This document shows positions 54,887 through 64,000 of a stretch of DNA of 64,000 nt, piece after piece. Each line of letters starts with the position of its first letter. Within the stretch, counting starts at the first letter, position 1. Made by a program: the position numbers and the translations under genes. The DNA lies in the NCBI GenBank assembly GCA_963767645.1, contig CAVYEW010000010.1, forward strand, positions 434,001 through 498,000, given 5' to 3'. The DNA comes from DATFDN01 sp963767645. GTDB taxonomy: Bacteria; Pseudomonadota; Alphaproteobacteria; Acetobacterales; Acetobacteraceae. The notes under the pieces are model-generated. The model did no database searches. It saw only the letters and a program-made list of their open reading frames with translations, and was not told where the DNA came from.

Positions 54887-55887
54887 CCGCGCAACATGCC
54901 GTTGGCGCGGAACCAGGAAACCGCGTCGCGCACCGCCTCGGCCGCCGGGCGCGCGTGATAGCCAAGCTCGCGCGTCGCCTTGGCCGAGGAGAAGAACATC
55001 TTCTTGCGCGCCATGCGCAGATGGTCGCGCGTGACCGGCGGCTCGAACGGCAGCACCCGGGCCAGCGTCTCCATCGCCGCGGCGACCGGCCAGACCACCT
55101 CATGGGTCAGCCGGACCGCAGGCGGCCGCCGGCCGGAGGCCGTTGCCACAAGCCCCAGCAGTTCGCGCAGGCTCAGATTCTCCCCGCCCAGGATATAGCG
55201 TTCGCCCACCCCGCCTCGCTCCAGAGCCAGGATGTGGCCCTCGGCGACGTCATCGACGTGGACCACGTTCAACCCGGTGTCGATATAGGCCGGCATCTTC
55301 CCGCCAGCGGCGTCCAGGATCATCCGCCCGGTCGGCGTCGGGCGGATGTCGCGCGGCCCGACCGGGGCGGCGGGATTGACGATCACAACCTTCGTGCCCT
55401 GACGGGCGAGATCGAGCGCGGCCTGCTCGGCGCGGTATTTCGATTGCTTGTAGGCACCGACGATTGCCGCCGGATCGACCGGCGTGGTCTCGTCGGCTGG
55501 CGTGCCGTCCTTGGTCAGCCCCAGCGCCGCGACCGAGCTGCAATAGACGATGCGCTCCGCCCCGGCCGCCTGCGCGGCGCGCAGCATCGCCACGGTGCCA
55601 TCGACATTGGCGCGCAGCATCGTATCGGGGTTCGGCACCCAGATGCGATAATCGGCGGCCACGTGGAAGACGTGGCGGCAGCCGGCGACCGCGCGCTCCA
55701 GGCTCGCCGGGTCGGTCAGGTCGCCCACCACCGTCTCGGCATCGTCCAGTCCGCTCAGGTTGCGTCGATCGCTGGTCGGACGGACCAGCAGGCGCAGCCT
55801 TTGTCCCCGCGCCGCTAGGGCACGCGCCACCGCCGAGCCGACAAAGCCCGTTGCGCCCGTCACCAGCGTCGGTCCGCTCGCCTGTGC
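54883..55887 (-). CDS. hpnA: Hopanoid-associated sugar epimerase HpnA
   Basis: An extended SDR/NAD-dependent epimerase family protein, HpnA, first of hpnABCD. It has VTGATGFVGSAVARAL, the YKQSKYRAEQ active-site motif and a long C-terminal half. I use the GTG at 55887, giving 334 residues, the usual length; GTG codons at 55899 and 55962 are alternatives but the latter approaches the divergent hpnL promoter. The four minus-strand genes overlap in series, so they are one operon. Confidence 0.88.
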   Translation of the reverse strand, partial: AQASGPTLVTGATGFVGSAVARALAARGQRLRLLVRPTSDRRNLSGLDDAETVVGDLTDPASLERAVAGCRHVFHVAADYRIWVPNPDTMLRANVDGTVAMLRAAQAAGAERIVYCSSVAALGLTKDGTPADETTPVDPAAIVGAYKQSKYRAEQAALDLARQGTKVVIVNPAAPVGPRDIRPTPTGRMILDAAGGKMPAYIDTGLNVVHVDDVAEGHILALERGGVGERYILGGENLSLRELLGLVATASGRRPPAVRLTHEVVWPVAAAMETLARVLPFEPPVTRDHLRMARKKMFFSSAKATRELGYHARPAAEAVRDAVSWFRANGMLRG

Positions 55888-55989
55888 CACCGTCTGCCCC
55901 ACCCTTGGTTGGGCGTGTATAGCCGCAGGTCCACGCGCCGGTGTAGAGCCGAGATGCGGCACGAAACCGGGCGTAGAAGGTCTTTCGCT

Positions 55990-56970
55990 TTGAAGAAGCT
56001 CTCGATCGCGCTCGCGCTGCTCGGCTTGCTGCTGGCCACCTTGCTGGTCGGCTCCTTCGGCTTCCGCACCGTCACCGGCGCGGTCGGCCGGGCCGGCTGG
56101 TCAGGCTTCGCCCTGATCTGCTCCTGGCAGCTGCTCATCTTCCTGCCGCTCGGCCTCGGATGGGACCAGATCGCGCGCGCCCGGTCGGTGCGCCGCCCAC
56201 TGCTGTTCCTGTGGGGCCGGATGGTGCGCGACGCATCCGCCAACTGCCTGCCCTTCTCCCAGCTCGGCGGGTTCGTCTTCGGCGCGCGGGCAGTGATGCT
56301 GCACGGTCTGTCATGGCCCCTTGCCACCGCCACGACGATCGTCGACATCACCGCCGAGTTCCTGGCCGAGCTCGCCTTCATCGGCATCGGTCTGTCCATC
56401 CTGCTCGCCCGGGTGCCGAAAGCCGACCGAGTCGCGGTGCCGATCGAGGTCGGCCTGGGGCTGTTGATCCTCGGCGCGGTGGTGTTTCTTGGTCTGCAAC
56501 GCGGCGCCGCGCCGCTGTTCACCCGCGTGGCCGAACGCATCGCCGGGCGCCGGGTCAGCGGCGCCCGCCAGCGCCTGGCGGCGCTGCATGCGGAGATGAT
56601 GGCGATCTACGGCCATGCCGGGCGCCTGTTCGCGAGTTTCGCGCTGCACCTGCTCGGCTGGCTGGCCAGCGGGTTTGCCGACTGGATCGCGTTTCATGCG
56701 CTGGGCGTCCCGATCGACGTGGACCGCGCGCTCGCGATCGAGGCACTGCTGTCGGGCATCGCCGCCGCCGCTTTCCTGGTGCCGGTGAACGCCGGCATCC
56801 AGGAGGCGAGCTATGCCGGGTTCGGCGCGCTGTTCGGCGTGCCGGCCGAGATGTCGCTCGCCGTCTCGCTAATCCGCCGCGCGCGCGACGTGACGGTGGG
56901 AATCCCGATCCTGCTGGCCTGGCAGGTGTTCGAGGTCAGGCGACTGCGCGCGGCCCCGGAATCAGTCTGA
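55990..56970 (+). CDS. hpnL: HpnL-like integral membrane protein
   Basis: An integral membrane protein of about 326 residues, of the lysylphosphatidylglycerol synthase-transmembrane-like family (HpnL in hopanoid clusters), with about eight membrane helices. Recognisable parts are SQLGGFVFGARAVMLHG and VPVNAGIQEASYAGFGALFG. I use the TTG at 55990 because GAAGG precedes it at good spacing and the first helix follows directly; an ATG at 55954 is the alternative. Divergent from hpnA across about 100 bases. Confidence 0.82.
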   Translation: MKKLSIALALLGLLLATLLVGSFGFRTVTGAVGRAGWSGFALICSWQLLIFLPLGLGWDQIARARSVRRPLLFLWGRMVRDASANCLPFSQLGGFVFGARAVMLHGLSWPLATATTIVDITAEFLAELAFIGIGLSILLARVPKADRVAVPIEVGLGLLILGAVVFLGLQRGAAPLFTRVAERIAGRRVSGARQRLAALHAEMMAIYGHAGRLFASFALHLLGWLASGFADWIAFHALGVPIDVDRALAIEALLSGIAAAAFLVPVNAGIQEASYAGFGALFGVPAEMSLAVSLIRRARDVTVGIPILLAWQVFEVRRLRAAPESV

Positions 56971-57086
56971 AGGCAAGCCGAGCCCCAGGTAAACGTGACC
57001 AGCGTCGCACCGATCGTTTGGCCATACATCTTTGCAGCGCCCGTCATCGAGTTCAGAGTGCGGAGCCCGGCCAACGGAGCGCGCCC

Positions 57087-58545
57087 ATGTTCATGGCGAA
57101 ATATTCCGGCGTGAAGTCGCTGGAGCAGATCCGCGCAGGCGTGGAGGGACACGGGGCGCCGTTGCCGAGGAGTCTTGGCCCAGTGTCGCTGATCGGCCTG
57201 GGGATCGGCTGTATCATCGGCGCCGGCATCTTCGTGCTCACTGGCAAGGCGGCGGCGAGCTACGCGGGTCCGGCGATTTCCCTGTCCTTCGTCCTGTCCG
57301 GCATCGCCTGCGCCTTCGTGGGACTTTGCTATGCCGAGCTGGCGGCGATGATCCCCGCCTCCGGCAGTGCCTATACCTAACGCCTATGCGACAGTGGGCG
57401 AGATCATCGCCTGGATCATCGGCTGGGACCTGATCCTGGAATACGGCATGGGCGCCTCCACCGTGGCAGTCGGCTGGTCGGGGTACTTCGTCAGCCTGCT
57501 GCGCAGTTTCGGCGTCATCTTTCCGGCCCAGCTGGCCGGCCCTCCGGGCGAAGCAGTGACTCTCGCCGACGGGACCGCGGTGAGTGCGGTGTTCAACCTG
57601 CCCGCCGTGCTGATCGTCGCGGTGCTAACCATCCTGCTGATGCTGGGCACGCGCGAATTGACGCGGGTGAACAACGTGATGGTCGCGTTCAAGCTGTTCG
57701 TCGTGCTCGTGGTAATCGTGGTCGGCGCCGCCTATGTCGACCGGGCGCACTGGTCGCCGTTCATCCCGCTGAACACGGGAGCGGTCGGCAGCTTCGGCTG
57801 GAGCGGCATCCTGCGTGGCGCCTCGGTGGTGTTCTTCGCCTATATCGGCTTCGACGCCGTCTCGACTGCGGCGCAGGAGGCGCGCTCGCCGCAGCGGGAC
57901 ATGCCGATCGGCATCCTGGGCTCGCTGGTCATCTGCACCCTGCTCTATGTCGGCATGGCGCTGGTGATGACCGGGATCGTGCCGTACCAGAAGCTCGCCG
58001 TCGCCGATCCGGTGGCGGTGGCGATCGATGCGACGGGCATCGGCTGGCTGGCCGTGCTGGTGAAGTTCGCGGCGCTCGCCGGGCTGACCACGGTGATCTT
58101 CGTGCTGCTGTTCGGCCAGGCGCGCATCCTGTTCTCCATCGCGCAGGACGGCTTGTTGCCGCCGTTCTTCAGCACCGTGCATCCGCGCTTCCGCACCCCG
58201 TTCGCGAGCCAGATGCTGATCGGCGTCGTCGTGGCGGCGGTGGCAGGCACCTTCCCGATCGGCCTGCTGGGCGAGATGGTCAGCATCGGGACGCTGTTCG
58301 CCTTCCTGCTGGTGTGCGTTGCCGTGATCCAGCTGCGGCGGACCCGGCCGCGAACCCATCGTCCCTTCCGCACCCCGGCCGTGCCCTGGGTGCCACTGTT
58401 CGGAATCGTCTTCTCGCTGCTGCTGATGATCGGCCTGCCGCTGGCCACCTGGCTGCGGCTGATCGTCTGGCTGGTGATCGGCTTGGCGATCTATTTCGGC
58501 TATGGGCACCGCCACAGTGTGGTTGCGGCAACGCCGGGAAGGTGA
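57087..58545 (+). CDS. APC family amino acid permease (frameshifted)
   Basis: A cationic-amino-acid-type transporter of the APC superfamily with about 12 membrane helices. The first frame ends AAMIPASGSAYT followed by a stop; the next frame continues AYATVGEIIAWIIGWDLILE. The break is CTAACG at 57377-57382: removing one A gives GSAYTYAYATVGE, the family consensus, and a 485-residue protein. The N-terminal SLGPVSLIGLGIGCIIGAGI and the ILEYGMGASTVAVGWSGY are typical. The last 46 bases overlap the convergent isomerase gene. Confidence 0.85.
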
Positions 58546-59145
58546 TCCAGCTTCAGCAGGGCGTGCCGGAGCAGCACCAGGCGGTCATTGCCCCAGAACA
58601 TCTGGTCGCCAACCACGAAAGTCGGCACACCGAAGGCGCCAAGCTGCGCTGCTTGCCGCATCACCCGCTCCCGTTCGGCCCGCGTCTCCGCCTGTTCGAG
58701 CAAATCGGAGAAGGCGTCCCGGTCGAGCCCGACCTCGCCGGCGCGCGCGACGCAAACGGCGCGATGCACCACAGGTAGGTCGTCAGCGAAGACCGCACGG
58801 AACAAACTCATCGCGTAACTCTCGGGCGCACCCAGCCGACGCGCGGTCGTGCAGGCGAGCGAGAGCAGGTCTGAGTTCGAGCGCGAGGCGACCGTGCGGC
58901 TCGCGGAACGGAACCTGGTAAAACTCTGCCCAAGCCTCCGCATCCCGCTGGCGGTAGCCCCAATCATACTGACCGACGCCGTTCGGAGCAGCGAACGGAT
59001 TGTTCCCGCGCGCCGCGATCAACCGGGTGCTGTCCACGGCGAGCCAATTGAACCGCGCGCCCGTCTCGCGACCCAGCGCGGCAAGCTGGGTCGCCGCGAG
59101 ATAGGAATAACGGCTGCCTGCGCCGAAGTAGAAATCAACGACCAT
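58500..59145 (-). CDS. DsbA-like 2-hydroxychromene-2-carboxylate isomerase family (frameshifted)
   Basis: A glutathione-S-transferase kappa/DsbA-fold protein of the HCCA isomerase family. The N-terminal frame gives MVVDFYFGAGSRYSYLAATQ and FREPHGRLAL; the C-terminal frame gives LLSLACTTARRLGAPESYAM and GVPTFVVGDQMFWGNDRL. The break is GAGTTC at 58873-58878 on the plus strand; removing one T restores LALDSDLLSLAC and 214 residues. The usual N-terminal SPY/SPF is replaced by GAGSRYS. The start ATG at 59145 fits the family; a longer frame upstream does not. Confidence 0.8.
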
Positions 59146-59286
59146 GTTCGCCTGAGCCAGCGCGACACTCCAGATCCACCGTCGGCTTCCTATCAGAGTG
59201 GCGCATCGTAAAATTGGTGTTTCCCGCCTAATGACCTTGGGAACTCCTGACCAGATATCCGTTGTGGCACTCAATGGCAGGCTTCC

Positions 59287-60472
59287 ATGAACAAACTATC
59301 CATTGCGGTCATCGGCGCAGGCATGGGAGGACTGGCAGCGGCGGCGGCGCTGCGTCGCGCCGGCATCGACGCCCAGATCTATGAGCAGGCGACGCGCTTC
59401 ACCCGGCTCGGTGCAGGCATCCAGATCGGCTGCAACGCCATGAAGGTCCTGCGCGAGTTCGGGCTTGAGCCCGTGCTGCGCGCCGAAGCCTTCTATCCCC
59501 GATCTTGGAACAACAAGGAATACGATACCGGCGAGGTGCGCTTTGACATGATCTTCGGCGAGTCCGCCGAGGAACGCTACGGCGCGCCCTACCTGCTCGG
59601 CCACCGTGGCGACCTGCACGCGGCGCTCGCCAGCGCGGTTCCCGCCGAGGCGATCCACCTGGACCACAAGCTGATCGGTCTGCAACAGCACGCCGATAAA
59701 AGCGTGAAGCTTATCTTCGGCAACAGCGAAACGGCGGAAGCAGACGGCGCGGTGGCCGCCGACGGGGTCCATTCGTCGGTCAAGGAAATCTTGTTCGGTA
59801 AGGACGAGCCCAACTTCACCGGCCGCATCGCCTACCGCACCGTGTTCCCGGCCGCACTGCTGAACGGTTATCCGAGCGATGACTGCACGAAGTGGTGGGG
59901 ACCGGACCGGCACATCGTCATCTACTACGTGAAGCCGGACCGCAGCGAGGTGTACTTCGTCACCAGCCAGCCGGAGCCGGGCTTCACCGTCGAGTTCCTG
60001 GTCGGCCATGGGCGACGTCAATGCGCTGCGCGAGGCCTTCGCCGACTTCCATCCGCAGGTGCGCACGGTGCTAGAGGCCTGTCCCTCGGTGCATAAATGG
60101 GCCCTCATCGACCGCGATCCCCTTGCGCGCTGGTGCGACGGCAACGTGACTCTGCTGGGCGATTCCTGCCATCCGATGACGCCGTACATGGCCCAGGGCG
60201 CCGCAATGGCCATCGAGGACGCCGCGGTGCTCTCGCGCTGCCTGAAAGGCGCGGACCGCGACGGCGTCGCCGATGCCTTCGGCCGGTTCGAGGCGACCCG
60301 CAAGCCGCGCACGTCGCGCGTGCAGCTCAGTTCCCGGACGAACACCTGGCTGCGAGATCCGACCGACCCCGACTGGGTCTACGGCTACGATGCCTGGAGC
60401 ACGCCGTTGGCCTCTGCGGACGCCTACACATTGAACCGGAACAGCAGCACGTCGCCGTCGCGTACCACGTAG
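59287..60472 (+). CDS. FAD-dependent monooxygenase, NicC/salicylate hydroxylase-like (frameshifted)
   Basis: A flavoprotein aromatic hydroxylase close to 6-hydroxynicotinate 3-monooxygenase. It has the FAD fold VIGAGMGGLAAAAALRRAG and the second motif LLGDSCHPMTPYMAQGAAM, ending NTWLRDPTDPDWVYGYDAW as in NicC-type proteins. The break is GAGTTC at 59992-59997; removing one T gives FTVESWSAMGDVNALREAF and 394 residues. No other nicotinate-degradation gene is adjacent, so the substrate remains open. The 3' end overlaps the convergent ychF gene by 49 bases. Confidence 0.8.
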
Positions 60473-61519
60473 TCCTTTCCCTCGACCCGCATCTTCCCGG
60501 CGTCCTTCGCCCCGGCCTCGCCCTTGCAGGCCACGTAGTCGTCATAAGCGATCGTTTCGCAAGCGATGAAGCCGCGCTCGAAGTCGCCATGGATCACGCC
60601 GGCCGCCTGCGGCGCCTTGGTGCCGCTGGTGATGGTCCAGGCGCGCGCCTCCTTCGGCCCGACGGTGAAGAACGTGATGAGACCGAGCAGGCCGTAGCCG
60701 GCGCGGATCACGCGGTCCAGGCCGCTGTCCTCCAGGCCGAGCCCGGCCAGGAACTCGCTGCGGTCCTGCTCCGCAAGCTGCGCCACCTCGGCCTCGATTG
60801 CGGCGGAGACGACGACGCTGCGCGCGCCCTCGGTCGCCGCCCGCGCCGCGACGCGGGCGGAAAAGGCGTTGCCCGACGCCGCCGAGTTCCTCCTCGACAT
60901 TGCAGACATAGAGCACCGGCTTCGAGGTCAGGAGCTGCAGCCGCCGCACCGAATCGGCGTTCTCCGGCGTGACCATCGTCCTCGCCGGGCGGCCCGCCTG
61001 CAACGCCTCGACGATCGGCTCCATGAGCGCGACCTGCGCGATTGCCTCCTTGTCGGCCCCACGCGCCTTCTTCTGCGCCGCGAGCAATCGCTTCTCCAGG
61101 CTGTCGAGGTCGGCCAGCATCAGCTCCGTCTCGACCGTCTCGGCGTCGCGCACCGGGTCGATGCTGCCCTCGACGTGGGCGATGTCTTCATCCTCGAAGC
61201 AGCGCAGCACATGGATGATCGCGTCCACCTCGCGGATATTGGCCAGGAACTGGTTGCCCAGCCCCTCGCCGCGCGAGGCGCCGCGCACCAGCCCGGCGAT
61301 GTCGACGAACTCCAGGCTGGTCGGGACGATCCTCGCCGACTTGCCGATGGCGGCGAGCGTGTCGAGCCGAGCATCCGGCACCGCCACGCGCCCGACATTC
61401 GGCTCGATCGTGCAGAACGGGTAGTTGGCCGCCTGCGCCGCGGCGGTCGCGGTCAGCGCGTTGAACAGCGTCGACTTGCCGACGTTCGGCAGGCCCACGA
61501 TCCCGCAGTTGAAGCCCAT
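60424..61519 (-). CDS. ychF: Ribosome-binding ATPase YchF (frameshifted)
   Basis: Universal OBG-family P-loop ATPase linked to ribosomes and redox stress. The N-terminal frame has GIVGLPNVGKSTLFNAL, VDIAGLVRGASRGEGLG and ends YVCNVEEE; the C-terminal frame has ASGNAFSARVAARAATEGA and the TGS domain with TITSGTKAPQAAGVIHGDF. The break is GAGTTC at 60884-60889 on the plus strand; reading GAGTC gives NVEEDSAASGNAF and exactly 364 residues, the normal length. Almost universally conserved, so a sequencing error is more likely than decay. It starts one base into the pth stop. Confidence 0.88.
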
Positions 61520-62100
61520 TATGCCCCGTCGTCCCGCGCCAGCAGCGCCATCTTCGTCATGAAATCCTCCGGCCTTCCCTCGGCCAGCAGCGGCGCCGCC
61601 TCGGCCACCGCGTCCAGCATCGCGATCACCCAGGCGCGGTCGTCCTTGCCGAAATCACCCAGCACGTGGCCCAGCACGCGCTCCTTCGATCCCGGATGGC
61701 CGATGCCGAGACGCACCCGCCAGTACTCGGGCGAGCCCAGGACGCGGTCCATGCTGCGCAGCCCATTATGTCCCGCCGCGCCGCCGCCGCGCTTGACCCG
61801 CACCTTGCCCGGCGCGAGGTCGAGCTCGTCATGGAAGGCGGTGATCGCCTCGGTCGGCAGCTTGTAGAAGGAAGCCGCCGCCTGCACGCTCCGCCCGGAA
61901 TTGTTCATGTAGGTCAGCGGCTTCAGCGCGAGCACCTTTTGCCCGCCGACATTGCCCTCGGCTGCCAGTCCCTTGAACCGGTTCCGCCAAGGCCCGAAGC
62001 CGTGGCGCTGGGCGATGACGTCGATTACGAGGAAACCGACATTGTGACGATTCCGGGCCTGCCCCGGCTCCGGATTGCCGAGGCCGACCCAAAGCAGCAT
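61519..62100 (-). CDS. pth: Peptidyl-tRNA hydrolase
   Basis: Recycles tRNA from peptidyl-tRNAs dropped by stalled ribosomes; essential. The 193-residue protein starts MLLWVGLGNPEPGQARNRHN with catalytic His19, followed by KPLTYMNNSG and FHDELDLAPGKVRVKRGGGA. The frame extends upstream to 62283 but that overlaps rplY; the ATG at 62100 gives the canonical N-terminus. rplY-pth-ychF is a widely conserved order. Confidence 0.95.
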   Translation of the reverse strand: MLLWVGLGNPEPGQARNRHNVGFLVIDVIAQRHGFGPWRNRFKGLAAEGNVGGQKVLALKPLTYMNNSGRSVQAAASFYKLPTEAITAFHDELDLAPGKVRVKRGGGAAGHNGLRSMDRVLGSPEYWRVRLGIGHPGSKERVLGHVLGDFGKDDRAWVIAMLDAVAEAAPLLAEGRPEDFMTKMALLARDDGA

Positions 62101-62122
62101 CGCGGACGTGGCCGGGTTCGGA

Positions 62123-62803
62123 CTACTTCTTCCTGCCGCCCCTGGACGAGGCGGGCGCCTTGGCCGGGGCCGCCCTGGCAGGCGCGGAAGGTGCCGGGGT
62201 CGGCGAGCCCGGCTCGACCGCCGCGACCTCGGCCGCCTTCGCCGGGGGTGCCACGGTGGCGACGACGAAGTCGCGGTCGGCAATGACCGGGCGGACCCCC
62301 TCGGTGCCCTTCAGATCGTGCCAGCGCACGTTGTCGTTGAACTCGAGCCCGGTGAGGTCGGCGACGAACTGCTCGGGAATCTGCTCGGGGTCGGCCTGCA
62401 CCTCGACCGCATGGCGCACCACGTTCAGCACGCCGCCGCGCTTGATGCCGCCCGACAGCGCCTCGTTCTCGAAGCGGACGGGGACCGAGACGCGGATGCG
62501 CTCGCCGGGCGCGAGGCGCTGGAAATCAACGTGCTCGGGCTTGTCGCTGACCGGATGGTATTGAACGTCGCGGATCAGCGCGCGCGTGCTCGCGCCGTCG
62601 GCCTTGATGTCGTAGACGCGCGACTGCCAGCCGGGCCGTTGCAGCTCGCGCAACACTTCGCGCGGGTCCAGCGCGATCAATGAAGGGGCCGCGTGGGCGC
62701 CATAGATGACTGCGGGGACCTTGCCCGCCCGTCGGGTCGCGCGCGCCGCCCCCTTACCGGCCCGCGCGCGCACCTCGGCCGCGATCGTCACGAGATTGGC
62801 CAT
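62123..62803 (-). CDS. rplY: 50S ribosomal protein L25/general stress protein Ctc
   Basis: 5S rRNA-binding ribosomal protein of the long (TL5/Ctc) form. The 226-residue protein has an L25 N-domain (ARATRRAGKVPAVIYG, then RVYDIKADG and RDVQYHPVSDKPEHVDF), a C-terminal beta domain and an Ala/Pro/Lys tail ending SSRGGRKK. The ATG at 62803 has a GAGGAG ribosome binding site; a longer frame to 62890 lacks similarity. First gene of rplY-pth-ychF. Confidence 0.94.
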   Translation of the reverse strand: MANLVTIAAEVRARAGKGAARATRRAGKVPAVIYGAHAAPSLIALDPREVLRELQRPGWQSRVYDIKADGASTRALIRDVQYHPVSDKPEHVDFQRLAPGERIRVSVPVRFENEALSGGIKRGGVLNVVRHAVEVQADPEQIPEQFVADLTGLEFNDNVRWHDLKGTEGVRPVIADRDFVVATVAPPAKAAEVAAVEPGSPTPAPSAPARAAPAKAPASSRGGRKK

Positions 62804-62917
62804 GATCCGCTCCTCGGGAAACGCCAAGTGCCGGCCTACAGGGGCGCCGGCGAAGGCGCGCCGTGTAGCCCAACAGACGACACAGGGCAAGGCAGGGCAG
62901 TCCCCGTGTAGGCGGGC

Positions 62918-63904
62918 TCAGGAGACATCCGCGTGCTGCCGGGCCTCGCGATCGGCTTGCCAGTTCCTCAACCAGGCCGCCGCCGCGCCGCGGCCTCGCT
63001 CCTTGAGGCGGAGGAGAAGCGGCGAGGACGTGTCGAGCGGGCTCTCGCGCGTCAGCTCAGGCACCGAGTCCTCGGCGGCGAGACTGTGCATATGCTGCCC
63101 CGCGAGCTTGCGGCACAGCGGCGAGCGCGCCGCGCTCTGGCCCGCGCATGACCGGCGCAGGGCCGCCACGGACTCCTCCTCTTGCAGGAACGGGGCGTTG
63201 AACGCGATGGCGCTCACCCGCTGGGCAATCTCGTACGAGAAGTGCGGCGAGTCGCCCCCGGCTTCGGGGAGGAGCCGTACCAGCAGGATGTCACGCGCAC
63301 GGGTCTCCAGAACCAGTTGGCGCAGCGGCGGATTGGCGCTGTAGCCGCCATCCCAGTAAGCCTCTCCATCGATCTCGATGGCCTGCTGCATGAACGGCAG
63401 GCAGGCGGAGGCGAGCACCGCGTCCACGCTAAGCTCGGTTTCGCGGAACAGCCGTGCCCGCCCATCGCGGACGCGCGTCGCGGCAATCAGCAGGCGGATC
63501 GGCGATCCGGCCCGCACCTGATCGAAATCCACTTCGTCCACCAGAATGTCGCGCAGGGGGTTGATCCCGAACGGATTGAACTGATAGGGCGAGGCCAGCG
63601 CCGGATTGCCGAGCGCCGCCGCCGCCGCGTGGGCGACGGAGCTGCCGGAGAGCGGCCCCATGAGGCTCACCCGTTCCCAGACCCGATCGAGCTTGCGCCG
63701 CGCCGCCGGGGGGCCGCCCTCGGCCAGGCCAGACGCGAGAACGACGGCGTTCACCGCCCCAGCGCTGGCGCCGCTTACCAGGTCGAAGTCGAGCGCCTCC
63801 TCCTCCAGCAGTCGGTCGAGCACGCCCCATGTGAAGGCGCCAAACGATCCGCCGCCCTGCAGCCCGAGGGAAAGGCTCCGAGTAGCCGCAGCAGTTTGAG
63901 TCAC
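62918..63904 (-). CDS. Patatin-like phospholipase family protein
   Basis: A 328-residue lipid acyl hydrolase with the patatin fold. It has the oxyanion loop LQGGGSFGAFTWGVLD, the nucleophile GASAGAVNA with Ser near 47 and the dyad Asp in YWDGGYSANPP. No signal peptide is seen; similar proteins are cytosolic and in some species linked to PHA granules. The stop is 115 bases upstream of the rplY start on the same strand. Confidence 0.9.
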   Translation of the reverse strand: MTQTAAATRSLSLGLQGGGSFGAFTWGVLDRLLEEEALDFDLVSGASAGAVNAVVLASGLAEGGPPAARRKLDRVWERVSLMGPLSGSSVAHAAAAALGNPALASPYQFNPFGINPLRDILVDEVDFDQVRAGSPIRLLIAATRVRDGRARLFRETELSVDAVLASACLPFMQQAIEIDGEAYWDGGYSANPPLRQLVLETRARDILLVRLLPEAGGDSPHFSYEIAQRVSAIAFNAPFLQEEESVAALRRSCAGQSAARSPLCRKLAGQHMHSLAAEDSVPELTRESPLDTSSPLLLRLKERGRGAAAAWLRNWQADREARQHADVS

Positions 63905-64000
63905 GCCATTCCTCCTTATCCACTTCAGCGCGTGATATGGGGAGGGTCCGAAGCTTTTATGTTGCAGTGCAGCATCACCTGAGGGGGATGGGCGATCAGA

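Overview
The window reads as a chromosomal stretch of a high-GC alphaproteobacterium, most likely a member of the Acetobacteraceae/Rhodospirillales. This rests on gene content and order: a pal-cpoB-tilS-ftsH-folP-glmM run, rimP-nusA-ylxR-infB-rbfA, zapA-6S RNA-fau, a hopanoid hpnABCD cluster, a class I fructose-bisphosphate aldolase and short intergenic palindromic repeats. The assignment is inference; there is no rRNA in the window. I saw no tRNA, rRNA, CRISPR array, prophage or transposase.

Layout. 1-13.7 kb is mixed metabolism: DUF983-UPF0262-mtnA, an esterase, an SDR, a secreted haem peroxidase beside an AT-richer gap, a lytic transglycosylase, Hsp20, two coupled MFS transporters and moeB with a DsrE-like partner. 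13.8-16 kb holds a small secreted protein, an FMN reductase, a dienelactone hydrolase remnant and a cyclase. From 26.7 down to 16 kb runs a long minus-strand series: pal-cpoB-tilS-ftsH-folP-glmM-thiD-diiron protein-DUF3311-sodium:solute symporter. 26.7-33.4 kb has gamma-glutamyltransferase, a DUF892 protein, a hybrid histidine kinase and a UbiH-type hydroxylase. 33.5-38.4 kb has amtB behind a near-perfect sigma-54 promoter, ftsK and an alpha/beta hydrolase. 38.4-44.4 kb is the transcription/translation operon rimP-nusA-ylxR-infB-rbfA with a promoter and attenuator-like leader. 44.5-46.5 kb has an ECF sigma/anti-sigma pair and a HigBA-type toxin-antitoxin pair. 46.6-49.9 kb is a minus operon: hypothetical-fba-thiE-pdxJ-osmC. 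50-52 kb is DUF4164-zapA-6S RNA-fau-ymdB. 52-57 kb is the hopanoid cluster hpnABCD with divergent hpnL. 57-64 kb has an amino-acid permease, a DsbA-like isomerase, a flavin monooxygenase, ychF, pth, rplY and a patatin.

The main observation is about the sequence itself. At least eleven otherwise intact genes carry reading-frame breaks, nearly all consistent with one extra base, and they include genes expected to be essential or near-essential (tilS, ychF). In six of them (lytic transglycosylase, moeB, ymdB, DsbA-like isomerase, flavin monooxygenase, ychF) the break sits at GAACTC/GAGTTC and the protein is restored exactly if the site is GACTC/GAGTC. That is a GANTC site, the target of the alphaproteobacterial methylase CcrM. 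The simplest reading is systematic base-calling error at methylated GANTC sites rather than decay. One consequence is an apparent MoeB-DsrE fusion that is really two overlapping genes.
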